Below, piece after piece: positions 33,682 through 44,211 of a stretch of DNA of 64,000 nucleotides; positions within the stretch are counted from its first letter, which is position 1; every line of letters begins with the position of its first letter. The notes below the pieces were generated by a model, which saw nothing but the letters and a program-made list of their open reading frames with translations, was not told the origin of the DNA and searched no databases. The position numbers and the translations under genes are program-made. The stretch is from Lomentospora prolificans. Lineage: Eukaryota; Ascomycota; Sordariomycetes; Microascales; Microascaceae. Where the stretch lies: the NCBI GenBank assembly GCA_029532625.1, contig JARFXM010000008.1, forward strand, positions 2,604,001-2,668,000. Reading direction: 5' to 3'.

Positions 33682-35179
33682 GTGGCCATATGAAGAGTGT
33701 ATACTTTTGAGAATATTGTGAAGATTGGAGTAGCCTGGATCTTTTTGGGGTGGAAGGTGGGGGGGTAGTTAAGATATTTGCTTTTGGATAATACCCTTAT
33801 ACCCTCGAGCTGCTCATCATCATAATCTCAGATTAGAGTGTGTTGATGCGCGTAGTATTCGTTTACCAGTCAGTCTCACGAAGGCGAGCATTGATTAAGT
33901 TATACCCATCGTTGGCAATTAATCGAGTTGCAGAGGAATCCTGCCTCAAGTAATAGTAACAGATATTTCAATCAGATATCATTACTCAGTAGTAAAGAGT
34001 CAGTTTTCGCGTCGACAAGTAGCCGCTAAACTCGACGAGGGCAGGTTTGGCAGATGGTCCATATCTACTGTACTAATTTGTAATATGCCCCCCCAATCTA
34101 GCCGTCTTCTGAGCCTTAGATCACACGATATTCTCAGCCTTTTATCAACGAATGATTTCCCTGAAAGTTAATAAACTTTGTGTGTCAATATAGCACATTC
34201 GATCACTTGAGCCTTATAGTCTCGTGTAATTAATGTACGTCAATGACATCAAACCAACACAACCCACCATTAGTGACTGAATACACATGGATGAGCTAGA
34301 TAACACCCTACGAGGTACTACTCCTAGGAACCTAGTTAACCTGATGTAGCCGGGAAAATATCTTGCTACACTTGTGTTTATTGGGTAGAGGGTATTGGTG
34401 CTTTTAAAGCAGCGTGAAGCCCGCCCTCTTCCCTTAGTTACGTCATGTTGTCAAGGGAGACACGGGCCATTACACGAGTCAGGCGGCGAAGGAAAGTCAG
34501 GCTGTGGAACTTAGTAGGACGTTCTGCCGCGTTGATTTCCGCTCCTCGCCATAAGGTACAGGGTACATAACCGCAAACGCTCCATCGAAGCTGACAGTGG
34601 ACCGCCCCAAGGCACGGGAGTAATTCACAGCCACGTCACAGGGTATATAGTCATGGTAAATACGGAAGCCGAGGGTAGAGAATACAGTTTGTAGCCGCAT
34701 ATAGAGCATAGGATCAAGTAGTTTGTCCCGACTGAAAGCGCAGCTGCCAGTATATCAAACAATGCCTTCAGCCACGAGTGAGCCGACGCCGCCAGATGCA
34801 AAAAGGCGGTCCCTATCGAGCAATGCGCTATACATGTTCAGCCAAAAGGAAATGCTCTGCGACTAGGTCAACGGTAACTGGTAGTTCAGCATCCTTCTTT
34901 GGCTGACCCCATTATACATGTGGCGTAGGGCGAGCTTATGCTCATATCGGTTGAACCGAGCTTCTCGTAGCCATCAAAGGAAGAGACCGTTGACGACCTG
35001 GCGATGTGCCTCCATGTACCTTGGTAGAGCTGCTTGGAATGCACGGATATCGGGGATTAGTCAGCACTGATCCTTTGGTTTCCGACTCTCACAGCGGGGT
35101 CGTTTCCACCCTCCCCATCACTCTCCCGGCTACCGATTCCAGTTCTCCAATTTCGAAAACGACTGTTATTACTATCAAG
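33682..35179. other. intergenic, about 1.5 kb
   Basis: No gene supported; AT-rich in its first half. The last few hundred bases are the promoter and leader of the methionine aminopeptidase gene. A frame-compatible upstream ATG at 35006 exists but is not used in this family. Confidence 0.5.
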
Positions 35180-36707
35180 ATGGGTTCTAAGACTCCTCTT
35201 AACAACGAAAAGACGCTTGGTGGTATGTTTCTCCCTCCACAACATCCCAGGGAACGTGGGTGGCTAATTGAAGCAAAGTCAACCAACCTGAAAAGGCTGC
35301 CAGCATTGTCGCCAGAAATGTGGCCAATGGCGGTCTCATGGAACAACTCTGCGGCGACGAGTCTGATGACGATGACGATGATGAGGCCACTGAGGCTCTG
35401 GCTAAAGATACTACCGGTGGCGAAGCTGGCGCCAAGAAGAAGAACAAGAAGAAGAAGAAGAAGCCCAAGAAGAAGAGGGCTGTCCAGACCGACCCTCCCT
35501 CAGTCCTTGTGTCCAAGTTGTTTCCCGATGGCAACTACCCCAAGGGCGAGGAAGTCGAATACGTGAATGAAAATCGGTACCGCACTACCAGCGAAGAAAA
35601 ACGCCATTTGGATATGCTGAACAGCGACTTTCTCTCCGATTACCGCCAGGCGGCTGAGACTCATCGTCAGGTTCGCCAGTGGGCACAGAAAAATATCAAG
35701 CCGGGCCAGTCCCTCCTCGAGATTGCCGACGGAATCGAGAACAGTGTCCGCCGTCTTGTCGGACACGACGGGCTAACTGAAGGCGATGCCTATATCGCCG
35801 GTATGGGGTTCCCGCTCGGCTTGAACCTCGACGACGTCGCCGCCCACTTCAGCCCCAACGCGGGCGATAAAACTGTGCTCCAGCAGAATAATATCATGAA
35901 AATTGATATTGGTGTCCACGTGAACGGCCGCATCGTCGACAGTGCCTTCACCATGTCATGGGATCCGACCTATGACAACCTCATCGCCGCCGTAAAGGAC
36001 GCAACTGACACCGGCGTCCGCGAAGCAGGAATTGACGTTCGCCTGGGAGAGCTCGGCGGCCACATTCAAGAAACCATGGAAAGCTATGAATGCGAGATTA
36101 ACGGGATAACCTACCCGGTCAAGCCGATTCGAAACATAAGCGGCCACAATATCTTGCCTTATAGCATTCATGGCACCAAGAGTGTCCCATTTGTCCGGAC
36201 GCACGACACGACCAAGATGGAAGAAGGAGACGTCTTTGCAATTGAAACCTTTGGCAGCACCGGCACTGGGTGGTTGTATAACGAGGGTGAAACCTCGCAC
36301 TACGCCTTGCGCGGGGAACCGCCAAAGGTGAATTTGCGCTTGTCGTCGGCAAAGTCTCTCTTAAGCACTATCAAGAAGAATTTCGGAACCATTCCCTTTT
36401 GCCGACGATATTTGGATAGGCTCGGCCAGGAAAAATACCTACTCGGCGTATGGCATTTACCGCTCCTGAACTATTATATATATCTGCATGCGCTAATAAT
36501 AGTTTGAATAGCTGAATACCCTGGTCAGACAAGGTATTGTGGAAGATTACCCGCCTTTGGTCGACAAGAAAGGGTCGTACTCGGCTCAGTTTGAGCATGT
36601 GAGTTTCATCCACTGCACTTACACGGCCGCGACTAACAAAACCGCACCAGACCATCCTGCTCAGACCTACCGTGAAGGAGGTCATTAGCCGTGGAGATGA
36701 CTACTAA
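35180..36707 (+). CDS. methionine aminopeptidase 2, 451 aa
   Basis: Four exons: 35180-35222, 35279-36447, 36512-36598 and 36651-36707. The start MGSKTP matches fungal MetAP2 proteins, so I chose it over the in-frame ATG at 35006. An acidic stretch (residues about 37-50) and a polylysine block (KKKNKKKKKKPKKKR) form the eukaryotic ribosome-binding extension. The pita-bread catalytic domain has all five metal ligands: D224, D235, H304, E337 and E432. Their spacing (11, 69, 33 and 95) equals that of human MetAP2. It removes initiator methionine from nascent chains on the ribosome and is the covalent target of fumagillin (His231 in the human enzyme). Whether this is the housekeeping copy or an extra paralogue cannot be told from the window. 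Confidence 0.95.
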
Positions 36708-37090
36708 GCCGGGATCCTTTCCCCGACCAAGGGATATCCAGGGCCCAGAAATGGGGTTTGCGCTGTATTACGGTGGCGTTGGCTTTCAATAACGTCCAGG
36801 AGTGGCACAGACTCCAACCCGACTTGCCCATTTTACTTTCTTGTCAAGACCGGAGTACGCCTTCGTTCTAGTTTGAATAGTTTATTTTGAAAGTTCAAAT
36901 ATCCAGATATGGATGTTTGAGTCTCCTTGTTGCGCCAAATTGACTGGCTGTCTTATTGTCCCCTGGGCTCTTGTGTGAAATAATAATTATTCGACAAAGC
37001 CTGACATGGTAATAGCATGTCTCCAACAAGATGCTCGGTGTCTTCAACTTATTGTTCTACGTAACATTAATCGACACCTAAAACCAAGGT
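36708..37090. other. intergenic between convergent genes
   Basis: Short spacer holding the 3' ends of the MetAP2 gene (+) and the monooxygenase gene (-). Nothing else is visible. Confidence 0.5.
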
Positions 37091-38704
37091 TTATTCGGGT
37101 TTCCAATGATACTTGGCAGCGGGGTGATCCGCGGGCGGCCTCGCAAGCCCCTGCTGTCCATAAATGTTCTCTCGGTAGGTACCGCCTGGCACAGCATACT
37201 CCTCTTGGAAGAGGCCCCTCTTCCTCAAGACAGGGATGAGATGCTCGATAACCTCCTCAAAAGTCTGAGGCATAAGCGCGTACGCCAAATTGAACCCATC
37301 GATATCGGCCTCGGCGATCCACCTCTCCATCTCGTCCGCGACCTCCTCGGCAGTACCCACGACAGTGGCACCAAGGCCACCAACCTTGATGTGGTTCGCC
37401 ACAGCATGCTTGGTCCACCTAGACACAGTAGGACTAGCCTTGCTCCAAGACTCGACGGCCGAACGGATAGCATTCGACTCAACGTGCCTCAACTCCTCAT
37501 CATCACCATACTTGGCAAGGTCAATGCCCGTCCACCCGCCAAATAGGGCCAGAGCGCCGTCCTCGGAACCGTAGCTCAGGTACTCCTTGTACTTGGCCTG
37601 GGCCTCCTCGGTCGTCTTGCCGATGATGGGGCACAGCATGGCGAGGAACTTGACCGTCGAAGGGTCGCGGCCAAACTCCTTGGCCTGGGCGCGGATCTCG
37701 GCAATGTTCTTGGCCACGACGGAGGGGGAGTGGCCGGCTACGAAGATGGCTTCGGCGTGCTTGGCCGCGAAGGCCTTTCCGGACTTGGAGGTGCCGGCTT
37801 GCATGATGACGGGGGTACGCTGGGGAGAAGGTTGGCAGATGTGGGGGCCGGGGACGGTGTAGTATTTGCCCTCGTGGTCGATGGTGCGCACGAGCTTGGG
37901 ATCGACGAAAACGCCGGTCTTGCGGTCGAGCTTGACGGCATCGTCGCGCCACGAGGATTGCCTTTGGATCCGGAGAACTATTAGCCAAAGGTAAAGAGGC
38001 AAAGAGGGGGGAGGGAGGTCATGGGTGACTTGACTTACCAGAGCTTATACATGACCTCGACGTACTCTTCCGCCATGGCATAACGGTCATCATGCAAGGG
38101 CTGAGCGGTGTGGCCAAGGTTCCGGGCAGCGGAGTCCAGGTACCCAGTGACAATGTTCCAGCCGATGCGACCACCAGTCAAGTGGTCTACGGTACTTAGC
38201 CTTCGGGCCAAGTGGTAGGGCTGTTCGTAGGTAGTGGCTACCGTAATACCGAAACCCAGTGTCTCGGTAGCCGCAGCCATTGCGGTAACAGGGGCGAGGG
38301 GCTCGTTCACGGGCCACTGGGCTCCTGACACGATGGCGGGATCAGGGTTCTTGGGTCCCTTGTACACATCGTATGCTCCCTGGTATAGGATAGTTAGAGA
38401 GATTAGGTTGCTTCCGACACGTGGATGGGCTTCTCTCTGGAAACACTGGGAGGCCAGGAAGCGAGGCACGGATGTGTGGTGAACTTACAAGTACATCGGC
38501 AATGAACATGCCATGGAACCCGCCTTTTTCGAGCAGCTGGGCCAGCTTCACCCAGTGCTTGATGTTATTAAAGTCGGCGCTATGGTCATCGGGATGCTGC
38601 CAGAGACCGGGGGACTGGTGGCCAGAGCAGCTCTCCACAAAGGCGTTGAGGATGAGCTTCTTCCTGGGGGCCGCGGACTGGCCGTTTGCCGTGGACTCAG
38701 ACAT
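37091..38704 (-). CDS. flavin-dependent monooxygenase of the NtaA/SnaA/DszA (luciferase-like) family, 475 aa
   Basis: Three exons on the minus strand: 38489-38704, 38039-38379 and 37091-37961. The last junction uses an AAAG acceptor at 37962 that rebuilds the conserved YKLW-xSSWRDDAV stretch. Family landmarks include LILNAFVESCSGHQSPGLW at the N-terminus, FIADVLGAYDVYKG, GFGITVATTYEQPYHLARR, HLTGGRIGWNIVTGYLDSA and PVIMQAGTSKSGKAFAAKHAEAIF. These match the FMNH2-dependent nitrilotriacetate monooxygenase / desulfurisation group. Bacterial members oxidise aminopolycarboxylates, dibenzothiophene sulfone or sulfonates to release usable N or S; fungal substrates are largely unknown. No reductase gene adjoins it. 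It diverges from a urea permease gene with about 1 kb between starts, hinting at nutrient-scavenging regulation. Confidence 0.9.
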
Positions 38705-39739
38705 GGTGATTTCTTTGGTCTACTTTCTTTCTTTCTTTCTTTTTTTTTTTTGGACTCTCTTGACTGAAGATAACGCAATTGCTTCAATGGTACATGCACA
38801 GGCTTGAGAAATGCAGAAGATGGTGAGAAAGGCAAGCTTAGCAGGATTCAAAGCAGCTTTCGCTCAGGGCGCCGCCTGCAGTTTAAGCACGACTGTCTAT
38901 TCCACTGCATTTAACTCCGCCGATTCCTCCCCGTGCAACCTCATTTCCCCTCTTCCTAGCGTGGGGTGCGGGTTTTAATTGAGTACAAGTCTTGCATGTC
39001 ATTTTCTCAGAGGCTGGTGTCTGTGGGGTGTTTTGCAGTCGTGATGTGTACTTGAAATCTGGATGTGCAGCTTGCCCCTGGTTCGAGACGCGATCACGCG
39101 AGAATAGCGCAACTGACGATTTGCCTGTGCAGCGCTTTCGCCCAATCAAGGTCGATCCAACAACCATGTCTGATGCCGACCATCGCTGCCTCCGATTCTC
39201 TGGAACCGAGAGCTCGACATTTGCTGAGCAGATTGTCGAATATGTAATCGAGAAACAAGAGTAGTATTGCTCGGGGCTGTCACATTGTGCACATGAAAAA
39301 ATAAAATAAAAAAAGTACCATCGCTAATCTGCTGCCCACCCCGGAAGAAGCAGGAAACCCTGCCGGCACTGAGGCGCGGGCCAATCTATCACTAATCCCG
39401 ACGTGGGTGGGTTTTTGCAGCTGGCCATCACGACATTTCCATGAGAATTCTCTCATCATGACCAGGAGGAGAAGCGAGGATCGTGCAGGCTTTTCTCGGA
39501 CGTGAATTGGGTCCCGGGGATCCGGTAACCGGCCTTCACATCTTGCATGGAGGACGATGTCGGTGGGACCGTGATGAATGCTTTAATAGTTGAAGCTTTT
39601 CCCCTCGGTCCTGCAGAGAGTTTCCTGGAGCGGCTTGCATCTGATTGTACCATTTTCTGCTGCTTGTGTTGCCACCATTCAGACTCGACAGACTCTATAT
39701 TAGTTTCTTGCACTTAGGAAGAAAGACAAGAAAAAAATA
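38705..39739. promoter_or_regulatory. divergent promoter region of the monooxygenase and urea-permease genes
   Basis: About 1 kb with no supported gene. It contains a T-rich tract near 38726-38750. Two matches to the GATA-factor (AreA/NIT2) site HGATAR are present: AGATAA at 38768-38773, and CTATCA (the complement of TGATAG) at 39386-39391. Two sites in 1 kb are close to chance expectation, so nitrogen control is only a possibility. Confidence 0.4.
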
Positions 39740-42056
39740 ATGGCTGGAGGCGGAGGAGATGCCACGGCGGCTGATGCCAATGCCGTAGTAGCTCCATCGT
39801 TGCCTCAAGGCGCGGCTTAGTATGTTTTCATCCTCGCTGGCGTGGAGCTCTCCAGTGTCTCGAGTAATTACTCACCGATCTATTCATAGTGCCGTCGTCG
39901 TCGGTGTCGGCTTCATCATCGCCATCATCATGATTGGCATCACCAAGATTCTCAAAAAGACTGTTGGAGAAGATAATCGCAAGACCGAAATGTTCATTAC
40001 CGCAAACCGAACTATTAATACCGGGTTGACGAGCTCTGCAGTCATCTCGTCGTGGCTATGGAGTACTGCCATGCTGGGAAGCACCCTCGTCGGCTACAAC
40101 TTTGGGGTGGCCGGACCATTCTGGTTTGCTGCTGGGTAGTAATTCCATGTCCTCGATACCCTCTCCGTCAGGCGATGCTAACCTTGGGTTAATATTAGGT
40201 GTTCGCCTATGATTGTCTTCTTCTCCGTCCTTGGTATCGCTTGCAAGCTTCGAGTACCCCAGGCTCACACCCTCCTAGAAATTATCCGCATCCGATACGG
40301 TACGGTTGGACACATTGTCTGGATCGTGCTCTGCTTGATCAACAACATCATTGCCGTCGCCAACATGTTGCTCGGTGCTAGTGCCGCCATCTCCGCAGTG
40401 TAAGTATTATTTTTTTCGAGCCTGTGTCCCTAAACCACTTATTTACTCTTAATTAACGACATTCATTAGCTCTGGGATGCATGTCATTGCCGCCACCTTC
40501 CTTCTCCCTGTTGGTGTCATCATGTACACTTTCGTCGGTGGTATCAAGGCCACATTCTTGACAGACTATTTCCACACTTTTGTCATCACCATCATTATCT
40601 GTTTCTTTACCGTCAAGGCTTTTGTCACCGATGAAATATCTTCCCCGGCTCACCTTTACGAGCTGGTTGTTGCCGCCGGCAAGGCTCATCCAGTGCCTGG
40701 GAACCACGAGGGATCTTATCTCACTATGGCCAGCCATGATGTGCGTTCCGTCTCTCTTTTCCTTCCCCACCCACAGACCGAGCATCACTATTAACGTTCA
40801 TTTAGGGCATACTGTTCGGCATCATCCACATCCTCGCCAACTTTGGCCTGGTCATCATGGATACTGGATTCTTCGTCAAGGCCTTCAGCGCGACCCCGCA
40901 GGCCGTGGTGCCTGGCTACATTGTCGGCGGCCTTGCCTACTTCGCCATCCCCTGGTGCCTCGGCACGCTTATGAGCTCAATTGCTCTTGGTCTCGAAGGC
41001 TCTCCTATTTTTCCGACATACCCTCGCCGTATGTCGGCCACAGAAGTATCCAATGGCTTGGTACTTCCATATGCCGCCATTGCCATAGCGGGTAAAGGTG
41101 GTGCCGCCGCCATCCTCATCATCACCTTTATGGCGGTCACCTCGACCCTGTCTGCCCAGGTCATTGCCGTGTCCTCCATCATCAGCTTCGACATCTACCG
41201 CCAGTATATCAACAAGCAAGCTACAGATCGGGATGTCATCAAGTGGAGCCATATCGGCGTCATTTTCTTCGGTCTGTTCTCTGCCTGTTTCTCCACCGTT
41301 CTTCACTACGGCAAGGTCGATCTCGGTTGGACCCTATACATGCTCGGCGTTTTGACCTGCCCGGGTATCTTCCCCACCACCTTTGCCATCCTCTGGAAGA
41401 AGCAGTCGACGGCCGCCGCCGTCATCTCCCCCATTCTCGGCATGCTCACGGGCCTCGCCGTTTGGATCGGCACGGCATATCACTTCTACGGCGAAGTTTC
41501 CGTCGCCTCCACCGGAAAGGCCGTTCCCTGCACCTGGGGCACCGCCGTCTCGGCCCTTTCCCCCGCCGTCTACTCCATCATCATCTCCCTCATCAAGCCC
41601 GCCAACTACGACTGGGCGGATTTCAGCAAAGAGAACCTCGCTCTCGAGGACCCGTCGACTTCCACCAAGGACGAGTCCGCTGGTGAAGCCACGGCCAATT
41701 CTGCCGACGAGGCTCTGTCTAAATACAAGGCGAACAAGGCGCTCCTCAAGCACTGGGGCCGCATCGCCGTTATTTGGTCCCTGGCGACCTTCTTTGGACA
41801 CTGGGTTCTCTGGCCACTGCCCATGTATGCGTCCAAGTATATCTTCGAGAAGGGATTTTATGTGGCGTGGTTGGTCGTGGCGATTATTTGGGTTTGGGGA
41901 ACCATGTTTGTCACGGGGTTCTATCCTATTATCGATGGACGGAAGCAGATTTGGAGCGTTATCAAGTTGTTGAGGAAGGGGGGAGAGCCGGAGATCGAGG
42001 CGAGAGATTTGAGTGTTCATAGAGAGGAGGTGACGATTACGGAAAAGAAGACTTAG
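39740..42056 (+). CDS. DUR3-type urea/sodium-solute symporter, 682 aa
   Basis: Five exons: 39740-39819, 39890-40135, 40199-40399, 40470-40740 and 40806-42056, all in phase. The product is a long polytopic protein of the SSS family with roughly 15 helices. DUR3-like landmarks include TEMFITANRTINTGLTSSAV followed by SSWLWSTAMLGSTLVGYNFG, then VPQAHTLLEIIRIRYG, YTFVGGIKATFLTDYFHT, and TFMAVTSTLSAQVIAVSSI. Known members are plasma-membrane, proton-coupled urea and polyamine importers induced under nitrogen limitation. The cytosolic loop between the last helices is Ser/Ala/Glu-rich, and a short charged C-terminus ends EKKT. It diverges from an NtaA-like monooxygenase gene. I am confident of the family and less of the exact substrate. 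Confidence 0.92.
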
Positions 42057-42804
42057 ATACATACAATCGGTGTGCTGGTGTTGTGGATAGAGACTCATTG
42101 AAAAAGAAGCAGTATTTCCTACTATTAGTTCGCCGCCGTATAATTTTAGATTGGCATATACTAGCAGAGTCCTTTTGATTCGAGTCGCCAGCCTGTTGTT
42201 ATTCGGATAATATTCTCCTCAAGCGCGGCCGTCTACTAATACTTCCTTCTCGCCCATGGATCGGAAAAAGCGAAGAACCGAATTGAGCAGTGCATATGCG
42301 GGCAAAACCTATCAGCTGCACTCGCCGGTAAGTTTGCTCCAAGCCAAGGTCGCCTTGTTGTTCGTGCCCAACTAAAATCGTCCGGTGAATCTGGTTGTCG
42401 ACGTCAGGAGGAAGAAATATTGACTCGTTCCGTAGCGTTTGCTCTACGACATAGTGCATCCCCGGCATCAGAGACGGGAGTGTTGGCGTGTGATTGGCTA
42501 TCATCAGTTAACGGCTATAGAGCGTTCCATCTCCAATAACAATGGTCGTGGCGAGTTTTCTGCGGTCCAGATGTGACGATAAAGCTCGACGTCATCCACC
42601 GCTCATGACATCAAGTAATAGACCGCAGGCCGATCTACAGGGGTCTGGGGTAGCTCCTCCGCGCCGTTCAAACTTTGTTTCTCTTTCCCCGTAAAACGAC
42701 ATGTTCGCAAGAATTCCCTGCTGTCAAGGAATGTTAATATTTTCCAAAGCGTCGTCTTACACTGCGAAACGGGTATTATCGCGACCAACATTATTATTCC
42801 CACG
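42057..42804. other. intergenic, about 0.75 kb
   Basis: 3' region of the permease gene and promoter of the Mid2-like gene at 42805. No gene supported. Confidence 0.5.
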
Positions 42805-44007
42805 ATGAGCGACCCCAATATCTTGGTCAGCAACGGCACTTGCTATTCTGCCGCTGGAGAGAAGTTGGACGACAGCTTCATACCTTGTGGGAACGATGCA
42901 TTTGGATACCATGCCTGTTGCGGCGCAGGCGATAACTGCCTCGCCAACAATGCCTGCTTCGGCATACACGGATCCGGCTACGGGAGCTACCTCACATATA
43001 TGGCTGGGTGCAGCGACCCCGAGTACAAAGACTCCAGTTGTCCCAAGAAAGAGGTCGGTAAGTAATTGAGGCCATTGCCCGATAGCCAGCGAGACGAGCA
43101 AGCCTCGCGCTAACTCTTCTTAGACCAACCATGGGTTGCCCTCACCTACTGCGACGACAGCGACGGGGCCTGGGCCATCTGCTCGCAGAAAGGAGACCCT
43201 TCTACTCTCCAGCCAGGCGCGTTTTGTTCCTGTACTGATGCAGCATCAGCGACGATAGCTTTCAAAGTAGGCGAAACGATAGATAGCAGCGGTTCTCTTC
43301 CTCAACATACCGGAGAAAGCATCGAATTTTTCGCGGGTCACTCTCCTACACCACCGTCAGGGGATTCGCCGGGGTCGGATCCAAGTCCCACGAGCGGGGG
43401 CGGCTCATCTGACGACGACAATTCATCCGGCGGCGGCAATAATAATACTCCATCAAATGGGAGCACTGGGTCTAACGACAACACAAGCCCAAGCGAGACG
43501 GGTGCAACCGGCGCCTCAGGCGGGTCATCGCCAGGAGAAACAGACACTCCGTCTTCGGGTGGTGGTACCGGAGGCGGCGGCGGTTCGAGCCTGAGTTCGG
43601 GAGCTAAAATCGGAATCGGCGTAGGCGTCGCCTTGCTAGTGCTCTTAGCCGTGATACTTGCGCTTTTTGTCATCCTCAGGCGTAGACGTCGGCGCTCTAA
43701 TAGATCAGAGGCTGAATTTGCCGCGAAATCGAAACCGCAGCGCGAGTCGGGCGCGTCTGCTTATACAGCATCAGAGATTGATGGTCAGGCTGTGTCCGAG
43801 ATTGATGGCCAGGCTGCGCCGCCGTGGAGCACGAGGGTCGAGCTCGAGGGATCGAGCGGAGCGCCGCGGCCGAAGACACTTGTGGGCGTTGGTGCTGCGA
43901 TGAATGGCGATACATATGGAGGACACATGAGAAAGAGTGCAGAGCTAAGCCCGGTGGCCGAGTTGCAGGGGAATGACGCTTGGCTTGACAGCGGTGATAA
44001 GCTATGA
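42805..44007 (+). CDS. Mid2-like single-pass surface protein with cysteine-rich ectodomain, 378 aa
   Basis: Two exons, 42805-43057 and 43124-44007, joined in phase 1. The ectodomain begins with NGTCYSAAGEK and has a cysteine pattern (PCGND, ACCGAGDNC, NNACFG, AGCSDP, SSCP, YCDD, ICSQ, FCSCTD) seen in many fungal wall-proximal proteins. A Ser/Gly/Asn/Thr-rich stalk, likely O-glycosylated, spans about residues 155-242. A membrane helix (KIGIGVGVALLVLLAVILAL) at about 245-268 ends in a run of arginines. The cytosolic tail carries a duplicated (A/V)SEIDGQA motif. No signal peptide is evident; the helix may act as the insertion signal. Sensor or adhesion function is inferred from layout. A second protein of this layout lies at 24297-25782 but is not closely similar. 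Confidence 0.8.
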
Positions 44008-44211
44008 TTATCATGAGACGATAACGGCAATTCATATAATACATGTATACCTAGGAGTTATGGCTTTTTAGACGCGTTAAGCATTGATAGTGTATACGAA
44101 GCTAGGGCAATGTCAAACATTCATTATCCTCATGGTTTTCTGTAACATACTCTGCTGTTCCCAAGGTTGTAAATATTATGACCTGTGTATCGGAGTGTCC
44201 ACGTTTGGCGT

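Noticed and set aside
35006..35179. In-frame N-terminal extension of MetAP2
   Set aside because: The extension is unlike the family and the downstream MGSKTP start is conserved.
41334..42098. 254-codon minus-strand frame
   Set aside because: Antisense of the urea-permease gene.
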